From a bacterium (GTDB lineage: Bacteria > 4484-113 > JAFGCY01): a stretch of 64,000 nucleotides of DNA. The DNA lies in contig JADZFO010000040.1 in the NCBI GenBank assembly GCA_020849855.1, forward strand, positions 124,001 through 188,000. The letters run 5' to 3'. Shown one piece after another: positions 9,185-16,586 of this stretch. The stretch's first letter is position 1, and each line of letters opens with the position of its first letter. Made by a program: the position numbers and the translations under genes. The notes under the pieces were generated by a model. That model did not search any database and was not told the DNA's origin. It worked only from the letters and a program-made list of their open reading frames with translations.

Positions 9185-9324
9185 GCGCCGGCAGGTTTCC
9201 TGGCTTGGTTTCATCGGGCTTCCCGGCCTTCCCCGCTTCGCGAGTGGCCCTTGAGTGGGTCGCCCTCCACCTTACAGTGGCTGGTACCGCGGTGGTCTTG
9301 CACCACCTTCCCGTACTCCGGCGC
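9185..9324 (-). ncRNA. Cobalamin (B12) riboswitch
   Basis: Read on the minus strand, the element has P1 arms GCGCCGG (9318-9324) and CCGGCGC (9185-9191), the conserved GGGAA...GGTG start, the block GCGGTACCAGCCACTGTAA, a GGGAAG segment, and the B12 box AAGCCAGGAAACCTGCC at 9190-9206. Both P1 arms pair perfectly. It precedes btuD-btuF-btuC::btuB-propeller, so B12 should repress the uptake operon. Confidence 0.93.
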
Positions 9325-9328
9325 TGAG

Positions 9329-9334
9329 ACTATA
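9329..9334 (-). promoter_or_regulatory. -10 element of the cobalamin operon
   Basis: TATAGT on the minus strand ends five bases before the riboswitch P1 arm, so transcription would begin at about 9322, at the 5' edge of the riboswitch. No convincing -35 box is visible. Confidence 0.55.
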
Positions 9335-9354
9335 ACACGCGGCGCTTTGGATAC

Positions 9355-9475
9355 CGTAGTGGCGGGTCTTGACCCGCCCGGATCCCGTAGTGGCGGGTCT
9401 TGACCCGCCTTGCTCATGTAGGGGCCGGTCTTGACCGGCCTGGATCCTGGAGCGCGGGACATCGTCCCGTATTCC
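9355..9475. repeat. Cluster of four short palindromes of the dispersed family
   Basis: Four perfect stems with different sequences but similar lead-ins: GTAGTG before GGCGGGTC/GACCCGCC (9361-9378 and 9392-9409), GTAGGG before GGCCGGTC/GACCGGCC (9423-9440), and TGGAGCG before CGGGAC/GTCCCG (9455-9469). The arms covary while the lead-ins recur elsewhere in the window. Confidence 0.8.
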
Positions 9476-9522
9476 TCTGTGAAACTCTGTTCTCTCGCTT
9501 AACTCTGTTGTGGATCTTCTTC
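9471..9522 (-). repeat. Copy of a 50-nt GATCCACAACAGAGTT repeat
   Basis: On the minus strand this reads GAAGATCCACAACAGAGTTA followed by GAG- and CACAGAG-rich sequence, matching copies at 60635-60680 and 62627-62678 and a shorter one at 60798-60826. Non-palindromic, found next to the palindrome clusters. Confidence 0.7.
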
Positions 9523-9532
9523 CCGCACAGCC

Positions 9533-9940
9533 CTACACCGCAGCCAGCAGCTGCTTTAGGGCGGGCGCCAGGCTCTCCTGGCCATCGAACTGCGCGCTGG
9601 CGGCGGCCAGCTCCCCCAGGTAAGGAGCCTGCGCCTGCTCCTGCCGCAGCAGATAGACGGGCATCCGCCGGGCGATGGCCACGCCAACTTCAATGTACAT
9701 GCCCAGGCTGGCCTGCGAGGACTCCACATAGAGCAGCAGGGCATCGCTGGCGCAGAGCTCCCGCACCCCCAGCTCCAGCACGGCCTGCGAACTGCCGCCG
9801 CAGGCCAGCTCCGCGCCATCGATCAGGGTGCAGTAGCTGCTGTGCCCCAGGGCCTGAAGCTCGGCCTGCAGCAGCTCCAGGGCGATCCGCGCCCGGATCA
9901 GGTCCGCGCCGCTGTGGCGGTAAACAATGAAGAAGCGCAT
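9533..9940 (-). CDS. Nucleoside deoxyribosyltransferase-like protein
   Basis: A 135-residue alpha/beta protein. The block DALLLYVESSQASLGMYIEVGVAIARRMPVYLL resembles the core of the nucleoside 2-deoxyribosyltransferase/DNPH1 superfamily (ligand-binding strand, then SLG-x-x-x-E-x-G with the catalytic-type Glu). Substrate unknown. The ATG lies exactly 6 nt after a TAAAGT hexamer (9947-9952), so the mRNA is probably leaderless. Divergent from the Fe-S oxidoreductase gene at 10052. Confidence 0.6.
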   Translation of the reverse strand: MRFFIVYRHSGADLIRARIALELLQAELQALGHSSYCTLIDGAELACGGSSQAVLELGVRELCASDALLLYVESSQASLGMYIEVGVAIARRMPVYLLRQEQAQAPYLGELAAASAQFDGQESLAPALKQLLAAV

Positions 9941-9946
9941 GCGCCT

Positions 9947-9952
9947 ACTTTA
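9947..9952 (-). promoter_or_regulatory. -10 hexamer giving a leaderless mRNA
   Basis: TAAAGT on the minus strand, then six bases, then the ATG at 9940. Same spacing as seven other genes in the window. Confidence 0.55.
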
Positions 9953-10001
9953 GCGCCGGCGCCTCCGCGCGGCCGCGCTTCGCCTGCGCCGGCATGCGGT
10001 C

Positions 10002-10007
10002 TATAAT
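10002..10007 (+). promoter_or_regulatory. -10 element for the Fe-S oxidoreductase gene
   Basis: Perfect TATAAT, 44 nt before the ATG at 10052; TTCGCC at a 17-nt spacing is a weak -35. This transcript has a leader of about 38 nt with a GGAG site before the start. Confidence 0.55.
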
Positions 10008-10051
10008 TCTCCCCAGCCCGCCGCTGCCCCGCGGCTGACCCTGGAGAGCTG

Positions 10052-12226
10052 ATGTTCAGCATTGTGCACGTGGCCGTCTACAGCGTCCTGCTGCTGATCG
10101 GACTCGGCCTCTTCACCCGCTCCATCCTGACCCGCCTGACCGTGCTGAAGGCCGCCAAGTCCATCGACATGCGCGGCGATGTCGGCGCGCGGGTCCAGGG
10201 TGTGCTGCTGGACGTCTTTGGCCAGGCTCGCCTGCTGCATGGCGACTTCAAGGCCGGCCTGATGCACTTCTTCATCTTCTGGGGCTTTGTGATCCTGCTC
10301 TTCAACACCGGCTACTTCCTGCTGCACGGCTTCACGCCGGAGGCCAGCTGGGAGCTGCCGCTGCTGGGCCGCCACCAGGCCCTCGGCCAGGTTTACCTGC
10401 TGCTGCGCGACACCTTCAGCTGCCTGGTGCTGGGCGCCGTGCTTTACGCCCTCTGGCGCCGCCTGGTGGTCAAGCCCCGGCGCCTGACCCTCAGCTCCGA
10501 GGGCATCCTGATCCTCTGCTTCATCGGCGGCCTGATGCTGACCGACATGCTCATGGCCTCGGCCGAGGTCGGCCTTGGCAACCATGAGCCCGGCCGCCTG
10601 AGCTTCATCGAGCTCAGCCTCGGCCGCGCCATGCTGGGCCAGGACGCCGGCCTGCTTAACGGGCTCTACTGGGTCAACTGGTGGGCGCACTTCCTGATAC
10701 TCATCAGCTTCCTGAACCTGCTGCCGCTGAGCAAGCACTTCCACGTGCTCCTCAGCCCCTTCAATGTCTACTTCCGCACCCTCGACGGCGTGGCCCGCCC
10801 GCCCGCCATCGACTTCGAGGACGAGAACGCCGAGCAGTTCGGCGTGTCCGATCCGCGGCAGCTCACCTGGAAGAACTGGCTGGACAGCTACAACTGCACC
10901 GAGTGCGGCCGCTGCGACAGCTTCTGCCCGGCCAACCAGACCGGCAAGAGCCTCAGCCCGCAGCGCATCATCACCGGCACCCGCAAGCAGATCTATGCCA
11001 TGACGCCAAAGCTGCTGCTGGAGCTGGCCCGGGCAAAGACGGCAGAGGCCGGCGCGGCGCTGTCCGGGACCGAGGCAGCAGGGGAGGGCAGCGCAACCAT
11101 GGCGGCCCTGCGCGGCAACCAGCCCCCTGAGAAGGGGCGCCATAACGGCCTGCCCAGCGGCGGCGATGCCGTTCTGCCCGAGGACCTGCCGCTCTTTGTC
11201 GGCGAGCGCCACACCGACGAGGCCCTCTGGGCCTGCACCACCTGCGGCGCCTGCGACATCCACTGCCCGGTGGTGATCGACCACGTGGTGCCGATCCTGC
11301 AGATGCGCCGGCACCTGGTGCTGGACCAGGACGGGCGCTATCCCAAGGAGCTGAACATCCTCTTCAAGGGCCTCGAGACCCAGGGCAACCCCTGGGGCCT
11401 CGGCTCGCATACCCGCATGGACTGGGCCCAGGGCATGCACGTGCCCACCCTGGACGACAACCCCGACGCGGAGTACCTCTACTACGTCGGCTGCTTCGGC
11501 TCCTTCGACTCGCGCTCCAAGCCCACCACGGTGGCCCTGGTGGAGCTGCTCAACAAGGCCGGCGTGAACTACGCCGTGATGGGCCGCTCGGAGAGCTGCA
11601 ACGGCGATCCGGCCCGGCGCTGCGGCAACGAGTACATCGCGCACATGCTCTCAGAGCAGCTGGCCGAGAACCTGCGCGAGGTCAAGCCGCGCAAGCTGAT
11701 CACCGCCTGCCCGCACTGCTACAACACCTTCCGCACGGACTACGAGAACTATGGCGTAAAGTTTGACGAGGTGATCCACCACAGTGAGCTGCTGGCGCAG
11801 CTGGTGGAAAGCGGCAGGCTGACGCCTGCCAGCACGGGCAGCTACGGCGCCTCGGCAGGAGCGCCGGCAAAGAAGAAGAAGATCGTCTTCCACGACTCCT
11901 GTTACCTCGGCCGCTATAACGAGGTCTACGAGCAGCCGCGCCAGACCCTGGCTGCGGTCCCCGGCGTGGAGCTGGTGGAGGCGCCCTTCTGCCGCGACAA
12001 GGGCTTCTGCTGCGGCGCGGGCGGCGGGCGCATGTTCATGGAAGAGACCGAAGGCCGCCGCGTCAACGAGTTCCGCTATGACCAGCTGGCCGAGAGCGGC
12101 GCCGACGAAGTGGCGGTGGCCTGCCCCTTCTGCATGACGATGATCGACGACGCGGCCAAAGCCCAGGGCGAGAAGGCCCTGCCAGTGCGCGATATCGCCC
12201 TGGTGCTGCGAGACTCAATCATGTAG
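10052..12226 (+). CDS. Membrane-bound HdrD-like Fe-S oxidoreductase (ETF:quinone type)
   Basis: 724 residues. The N-terminal 240 residues form about six membrane helices of the NarI/cytochrome b type with conserved His. Two 4Fe-4S motifs follow (CTECGRCDSFCP and CTTCGACDIHCP), then two Cys-rich CCG domains (ACPHCYNTF; then DSCYLG, GFCCGAGGGR and ACPFCMTM). The first CCG carries SCNGDPARR, the variant seen in the membrane ETF:menaquinone oxidoreductases of anaerobic fatty-acid oxidisers. Probable role: electron transfer from ETF or a related donor into the quinone pool. No etfAB is in the window. The stop codon TAG is supplied by the first bases of a palindromic repeat (GTAGGGG) at 12223. Confidence 0.85.
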   Translation: MFSIVHVAVYSVLLLIGLGLFTRSILTRLTVLKAAKSIDMRGDVGARVQGVLLDVFGQARLLHGDFKAGLMHFFIFWGFVILLFNTGYFLLHGFTPEASWELPLLGRHQALGQVYLLLRDTFSCLVLGAVLYALWRRLVVKPRRLTLSSEGILILCFIGGLMLTDMLMASAEVGLGNHEPGRLSFIELSLGRAMLGQDAGLLNGLYWVNWWAHFLILISFLNLLPLSKHFHVLLSPFNVYFRTLDGVARPPAIDFEDENAEQFGVSDPRQLTWKNWLDSYNCTECGRCDSFCPANQTGKSLSPQRIITGTRKQIYAMTPKLLLELARAKTAEAGAALSGTEAAGEGSATMAALRGNQPPEKGRHNGLPSGGDAVLPEDLPLFVGERHTDEALWACTTCGACDIHCPVVIDHVVPILQMRRHLVLDQDGRYPKELNILFKGLETQGNPWGLGSHTRMDWAQGMHVPTLDDNPDAEYLYYVGCFGSFDSRSKPTTVALVELLNKAGVNYAVMGRSESCNGDPARRCGNEYIAHMLSEQLAENLREVKPRKLITACPHCYNTFRTDYENYGVKFDEVIHHSELLAQLVESGRLTPASTGSYGASAGAPAKKKKIVFHDSCYLGRYNEVYEQPRQTLAAVPGVELVEAPFCRDKGFCCGAGGGRMFMEETEGRRVNEFRYDQLAESGADEVAVACPFCMTMIDDAAKAQGEKALPVRDIALVLRDSIM

Positions 12227-12334
12227 GGGCGCACAGAGTGCGCCCGGCCTTCTTCGTAGAGGCGCACGGATATGCGCCCGGCAATAGCGCTAGCCGCAGG
12301 CACAGGGGTAGGGGCGCACAGAGTGCGCCCGGCC
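12223..12334 (+). repeat. Three-palindrome cassette, copy 1 (flanks RAYT)
   Basis: Three units with lead-in GTAGGGGCGCAC or GTAGAGGCGCAC and closing arm GTGCGCCC or ATGCGCCC, at 12223-12248, 12256-12282 and 12307-12333. Nearly identical, including the 20-30 nt between units, to 12999-13107 on the other side of the transposase gene. Confidence 0.85.
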
Positions 12335-12335
12335 C

Positions 12336-12941
12336 TCACCCAGCTATCTCTACGTCCGCCGCCAGAATCGCATCCAACGGGTCTGGCGGGCCGCTGACGT
12401 TACGACCCGGGTTGTATCTGTCCAGCTCCCAGGCGCGTGGATTGTCAATCTGATACTGCCGCAGAGCCAGCAGCGACTCCTCACTGCGCACGACATGCTC
12501 GTGAAAGCCGCGGTGCCAGAGCTTCAGCTCGGGATTGCCCTGCAACTTCCTGGCCCGGCTGGTGACAGCGGACTTGAAGCCTGAGACAAAGCTGCTGACC
12601 GAGCGGGCTTCCCTGTGTCCGGGCTGCCGCGAATATCCCAGCTGCTGCTGCGCAGCCGCCTTATCGATCGCGACAATGCAGTGCAGGTGGTTTGGCATCA
12701 ACACACTACTGTCCAGCCGCCAGCCTGATCGGATCTCAAAGGAACGCTGCAGCTCCTCGAGAGCAATGCGGCCGATGGGGCTGAGCTCGACGGCGCCAGC
12801 CTCAAGCCTGCCGAGCAGCCTGCGCCGCGCATCGCAGCAGATGGTCAGGAAGTAGTAGCCGCTGCCAGCATAGTTCCAGTAGGGCAGGCGAACGACCTTG
12901 CGCTCTCTGCTGTCGTCTTGCATGCTGAAAAGTATACGCAT
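12336..12941 (-). CDS. REP-associated tyrosine transposase (RAYT, IS200/Y1-like)
   Basis: About 201 residues from ATG 12941 (or 195 from ATG 12923). HUH motif NHLHCIV (His85, His87), catalytic-type Tyr163 in LRQYQIDNPRAW, and the conserved YYFLTICC strand and VLMPNHLH context of the REP-associated Y1 transposases. Longer upstream starts would translate the palindromes themselves (GRTLCAPT repeats) and are rejected. Flanked on both sides by triple-palindrome cassettes and by one inverted copy at 12945-12970. RAYTs act on their cognate REP palindromes as single-stranded substrates, so this gene is the likely source of the palindrome arrays. Confidence 0.9.
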   Translation of the reverse strand: MRILFSMQDDSRERKVVRLPYWNYAGSGYYFLTICCDARRRLLGRLEAGAVELSPIGRIALEELQRSFEIRSGWRLDSSVLMPNHLHCIVAIDKAAAQQQLGYSRQPGHREARSVSSFVSGFKSAVTSRARKLQGNPELKLWHRGFHEHVVRSEESLLALRQYQIDNPRAWELDRYNPGRNVSGPPDPLDAILAADVEIAG

Positions 12942-12944
12942 GGG

Positions 12945-12970
12945 GCCGGGCGCACTATGTGCCCCCCTAC
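12945..12970 (-). repeat. Single inverted palindrome unit at the RAYT 5' end
   Basis: Minus-strand GTAGGGGGGCAC, short spacer, GTGCGCCCGGC: the same unit as in the flanking cassettes but in the opposite orientation and with one arm mismatch. Confidence 0.75.
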
Positions 12971-12998
12971 ACTCTGTCCATTCGCCCCCGAAAAGCGT

Positions 12999-13107
12999 AG
13001 GGGCGCACAAGGTGCGCCCGGCGTTCTTCGTAGGGGCGCACAGAGTGCGCCCGGCAAAAGCGCTAGCGGCAGGCACAGGGGTAGGGGCGCACAGAGTGCG
13101 CCCGGCC
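12999..13107 (+). repeat. Three-palindrome cassette, copy 2 (flanks RAYT)
   Basis: Units at 12999-13024, 13030-13055 and 13081-13107. The inter-unit text AAAAGCGCTAGCGGCAGGCA corresponds to AATAGCGCTAGCCGCAGGCA in copy 1. The two cassettes form a direct repeat of about 110 bp, 776 bp apart. Confidence 0.85.
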
Positions 13108-13112
13108 TTCCC

Positions 13113-13994
13113 CTACTTGCTCAAAAACGCGTTGACCCAGTGCGCCACTGTCAGCACATACTTCGCCATCAGCGGCAGCAGCACAATGCCGATCAGGATG
13201 CCGGCGAAGCGCGTCACCACCAGCATAACGTGCAGGGCCTTGGCGTCGCTCTCCGGGCGCTTGCCGTTGATGCACTGGTCGATGACGATCGCCGCCGGCG
13301 GGTCGACCAGCACAAAGAACAGCACGGTGGCGATGCCGTTGACCACGCCGCTGAGGTTCGTTGCGGTGCCGGCCAGGCTGTGGTCCCAGCTCGCCGCCAG
13401 CACCGTGCTCATCACCCCGATGCTGTAAAAGCAGGTCACGAAGATGTTGAAGACAATCGCGTTGCGCGGCAGGCCGGCGACGCGGAAGTGCTGGCCGATG
13501 CCGGCCGGGATCGGCGGGCGCATGTAATGCGCGATGCGCCAGCAGCGCCGCAGGCCGTACCAGACTGTGCGCGGCAGGCTGCCCTTGCTTTCCAGCACGT
13601 CGATGCCGCGGCGCACCAGGCTGATGTAGGTCGGGCTGAGGGCCGCGCCGATCAGCACGCCCAGGGCCACAAAGAGCAGGTCGATGCGCAGCGCGGTCAG
13701 CACCTGGCCGGCGTCGTAAACGCCCTTGTCCACCTGGTCCGAGAAGTTGCCCAGCACCGGCGTCTGGATCATGTTCGCCATGCGCGAGAAGACCACCACG
13801 CTGTTGAACAGCGAGAGGCTGATCGCCAGGCGGCGGGTCAGCACCCCGGCCGTGCGGACGCAGTAGGCCAGGGTGTCGGTGATGCTCATCAGCATCAGCA
13901 GCGCGCCGGCCAGCAGCATCGGCTTTAAGATCTGAGCCGGCAGGCTCAGGCCCAGGAAGTGCACCACTTGTGCTGCTGATGCGCCTTCGTTCAC
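13113..13994 (-). CDS. amj: Lipid II flippase Amj
   Basis: A 293-residue polytopic membrane protein with about seven hydrophobic segments. The N-terminal half contains ITDTLAYCVRTAGVLTRRLAISLSLFNSVVVFSRMANMIQTP, which matches the Amj family (alternate to MurJ, first defined for Bacillus YdaH). Expected role: moving lipid-linked peptidoglycan precursor across the cytoplasmic membrane. GTG start three bases after the stop of the upstream 5'-nucleotidase-like gene, so the two are probably co-transcribed. Confidence 0.85.
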   Translation of the reverse strand: MNEGASAAQVVHFLGLSLPAQILKPMLLAGALLMLMSITDTLAYCVRTAGVLTRRLAISLSLFNSVVVFSRMANMIQTPVLGNFSDQVDKGVYDAGQVLTALRIDLLFVALGVLIGAALSPTYISLVRRGIDVLESKGSLPRTVWYGLRRCWRIAHYMRPPIPAGIGQHFRVAGLPRNAIVFNIFVTCFYSIGVMSTVLAASWDHSLAGTATNLSGVVNGIATVLFFVLVDPPAAIVIDQCINGKRPESDAKALHVMLVVTRFAGILIGIVLLPLMAKYVLTVAHWVNAFLSK

Positions 13995-13997
13995 AGC

Positions 13998-16409
13998 CTA
14001 GATCTCGGCCTCGAAGCCGGCGCGCTGCTGGCCCTCGCTCAGCAGGTGCAGCGCCTCAAAGCGGTAGACCTTCGGCGCCAGGTTCTGGCCGGCATTGCTG
14101 CGGCCGTTCCAGCGCCCGCTGAAGTTGCGGCTCTCGCCGGGGCCCAGGGGTTCCACCCGCGGCTTCTGCATGAAGAAGCGGTTGTGGTTAAAGTTCCACA
14201 GCAGGTTGTTGCCGTCATAGACCATGAAGTCGAAGAAGGCCGCGTCGCTGTAGCTCATGGAGGCCGTTTTGTCGCCGTTGTTCACCACGTGCAGGGTGAA
14301 GATGTACTCGCCGCCCATACGCTCCACGCTGAACTCATAGTCCACATCGCCGTTATTGGCCGTCGCGGAGCCGATGAACATGTCGCCGCTGCTGGCAGAG
14401 GAAGTCTCGCTTCCCTCGTCGACGCCCTCTTCATCCAGCACCGGGGGCAGGTCCTCGCCGATCTCCTCGCTGCCCGGGCCGTCGGCTTCGGGCACCACGC
14501 CTTCGGCTTCTTCGGTGGCCTCACCCAGGACCTCATCGACGCCTTCGTCCACCATCTCGCCGGCTTCATCCACGGCCTCGTCGACGCTCTCGTCGACCAT
14601 CTCGCCGGCCTCTTCACTGATGCTCTCGTCGGTGACGGTCTCATCGCTGACCGTCTCATCGCTCAGGGGCTCGCCATCGCGGCCCAGGCGCTCGTCGCTC
14701 ACGCCCTCGTCGACGGTCTCGTCGGGGATGAACTCCTCCTCGGCCGCCGGCTGCTCATCCGCGCTGGCCATCTCCTCATCCGCCGCCGGGCTCTCATCGG
14801 CAAGGGTCTCTTCCTCCACCGGTGCCTCATCCCGCACTTCCGGCTCGCTGGTATCGGCGCCGGCCGGCGCATCGGCCATGAAGGTGATGCGGCTGAACAC
14901 GCCGGACTGCACCGGCGTGCCGTTCTTGATGCGCTCCTTGATGATGTCGCGCACCAGGCGGCCGGTATAGCTGCGCTCCTTGATCGTGCCCAGGGTGCTG
15001 TAGCCGCTGCCGCCCTCGGCCAGCATGTCGCTTGTCGCGATGCTGTAGCGCGCGAAGGGGTCGAGGTTCTCGTTGTTGACCTTGATGTAGTAAGCCTTGC
15101 CGTTGAACAGCGCCATCTTCAGGCCGCTGATCTGCGGGAAGCCCGGGCGGCCGATCTGGTCCGCCGCGTCGTTGAGGATCTCCTGCAGCTCGCCGCCGGT
15201 GACCGTCAGTTTCATTGCATAGTGGTCGAAGGGCAGGGCGGTGAAAAGGTCGCCCAGGGTCACCGGCCCTTCGGGCAGCCCGGCGCGGAAGAAGCCCGCG
15301 GGCAGGATCGCCACATCCGCGCTGCAGTAGTCGCGCAGCACGTCGCAGACGAAGTTGCCCATGTCGGTCTCGGAGCTCTTGGCCTTCACCGCGGCCATCC
15401 GCGTCGTGCTGGAGCCGATCACCACCGCCATGCGCTCGTTGAGGCCGGGGGCATAGCTGGCCAGCCAGGTCAGATAGTCGGAATTTTCCTTATAGCGCCC
15501 GCCCATCGGCTCCAGGGAGGAATCGAAGTAGCTGCGGGTCAGGCGGCCGTTGCTGTCGGGCTTGAAGGACAGCTTCAGCAGGCCGACGTTCTTGCCATAA
15601 AAGCCGTCGTGCACCACCAGGGTCTGGCCGACCTTCATCGGCACCTGCAGCTCGCTGTGGCTCATGCCGCCCACGATCACATCAATGCCCGGCACCTTGG
15701 ATGCCAGGCGGATGTCCTCGTTGACGCCCATGTGTGTCAGCGCCACCACGATATCCGCCTTGGCCCGCAGCTCCGGCACCAGGGACTTCGCGACTTCCTC
15801 CGGGTCCTGCACTGTCAGGCCCTCGAAGTTCTTTGCCGCGGCCCGGCTGGCGATCTCGGTGGTCGTCAGGCCGAAGACGGCGATACGCAGGCCGTCGCGC
15901 TCGATGATCGTGTAAGGCTTGGCGAAGCTGCTGCCGGTGTCGCGGCTGATGATGTTCGCGCTCAGAACGGCGAACTTCGCTTCGCTCATGCGCTGCTTCA
16001 GCACGCCGACGCCGTAATCGAAGTCGTGCACGCCCAGGCACATGGCGTCATAGCCCAGGCGGTTCATCGCCTCAATATCCAGATAGCCCTGGAAGGCGTC
16101 CGAAAGCGGGGTGCCGCTCAGCGCGTCGCCACTGTCCAGGGTCAGCCAGGTCATCTTCTTGTGCCTGCGCTTTTCCTGGAAGTAGATCGCCCGCTTGGCG
16201 ACGCCGCCCATGGGCTTCTCGCCGTCGCCGGCGAAGCTCTCCAGATGCCCGTGTGTATCTCCAGTGTAAAGAATGGAGATATTTACGCCTTCAGCCTGTG
16301 CCATGGCCGCGCGCGGCAAAGCCGCACTCAGCCCCAGCCCCAGACAGAGCACTGCCAGCATCAGCTTCAGCGGCAGTGGCCCCCTACATGCCCGTCCGTT
16401 TTTCCGCAT
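13998..16409 (-). CDS. Secreted 5'-nucleotidase-like protein with acidic linker and BsuPI domain
   Basis: 803 residues from ATG 16409, chosen because it yields a clean signal peptide (MLAVLCLGLGLSAALPRAAMAQA). Calcineurin-like metallophosphatase domain (to about 320): YTGDTHGH and DSGD ligands and VALTHMG are present, but the usual GNHD is GVHDFDYG and the usual GGHSH is GGMSHSEL, so two metal ligands (Asn and His) are missing. A 5'-nucleotidase C-terminal domain follows, then about 150 residues of Asp/Glu-Thr/Ser-Val repeats (SDETVSDETVTDES), then a C-terminal BsuPI-type domain (FFDFMVYDGNNLLWNFNHNR, LGPGESRNFSGRW). Extracytoplasmic. Activity may be altered or lost. Confidence 0.8.
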   Translation of the reverse strand: MRKNGRACRGPLPLKLMLAVLCLGLGLSAALPRAAMAQAEGVNISILYTGDTHGHLESFAGDGEKPMGGVAKRAIYFQEKRRHKKMTWLTLDSGDALSGTPLSDAFQGYLDIEAMNRLGYDAMCLGVHDFDYGVGVLKQRMSEAKFAVLSANIISRDTGSSFAKPYTIIERDGLRIAVFGLTTTEIASRAAAKNFEGLTVQDPEEVAKSLVPELRAKADIVVALTHMGVNEDIRLASKVPGIDVIVGGMSHSELQVPMKVGQTLVVHDGFYGKNVGLLKLSFKPDSNGRLTRSYFDSSLEPMGGRYKENSDYLTWLASYAPGLNERMAVVIGSSTTRMAAVKAKSSETDMGNFVCDVLRDYCSADVAILPAGFFRAGLPEGPVTLGDLFTALPFDHYAMKLTVTGGELQEILNDAADQIGRPGFPQISGLKMALFNGKAYYIKVNNENLDPFARYSIATSDMLAEGGSGYSTLGTIKERSYTGRLVRDIIKERIKNGTPVQSGVFSRITFMADAPAGADTSEPEVRDEAPVEEETLADESPAADEEMASADEQPAAEEEFIPDETVDEGVSDERLGRDGEPLSDETVSDETVTDESISEEAGEMVDESVDEAVDEAGEMVDEGVDEVLGEATEEAEGVVPEADGPGSEEIGEDLPPVLDEEGVDEGSETSSASSGDMFIGSATANNGDVDYEFSVERMGGEYIFTLHVVNNGDKTASMSYSDAAFFDFMVYDGNNLLWNFNHNRFFMQKPRVEPLGPGESRNFSGRWNGRSNAGQNLAPKVYRFEALHLLSEGQQRAGFEAEI

Positions 16410-16445
16410 AGCACCAACCGCGTGGATAACTGGTTGATAAGGTTC

Positions 16446-16472
16446 AATTCTAGCACAGCACTTGTCTGTGCT
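16446..16472 (-). promoter_or_regulatory. Promoter and inverted repeat upstream of the 5'-nucleotidase-like gene
   Basis: TAGAAT -10 on the minus strand at 16446-16451, immediately preceded by a perfect 7-bp inverted repeat AGCACAG-7 nt-CTGTGCT (16452-16472). An operator overlapping the spacer and -35 region is plausible. Confidence 0.45.
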
Positions 16473-16575
16473 TTCCCCAAGCTTCTCTTTCATGCAACTC
16501 CCCGGCGCCCCGCGGGCACGGCTGGTAACCTGCTTTAATGCGCAAGCCGGTACCAATGCGGGATGGGCGCTGAGC

Positions 16576-16581
16576 TATAAT
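16576..16581 (+). promoter_or_regulatory. -10 element of the sugar transferase gene
   Basis: Perfect TATAAT. A TTG at 16587 lies 5 nt after it, close to the leaderless spacing seen elsewhere; the first ATG in frame is 16632. Confidence 0.5.
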
Positions 16582-16586
16582 CGGGT

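Noticed and set aside
10001..11644. Long minus-strand frame opposite the Fe-S oxidoreductase
   Set aside because: A GC-rich antisense shadow; the plus-strand protein has clear cofactor motifs and the antisense has none.
12942..13076. Upstream extension of the RAYT reading frame
   Set aside because: The extra residues are translations of the palindrome units (GRTLCAPT repeats), with no ribosome-binding site.
14046..16538. Long plus-strand frame opposite the nucleotidase-like gene
   Set aside because: Ala/His/Gly-rich antisense shadow with no domain; the minus-strand frame has signal peptide and domains.
16500..16556. Longer start for the nucleotidase-like gene at 16556
   Set aside because: Places the signal peptide 50 residues inside and runs upstream of the TAGAAT promoter.
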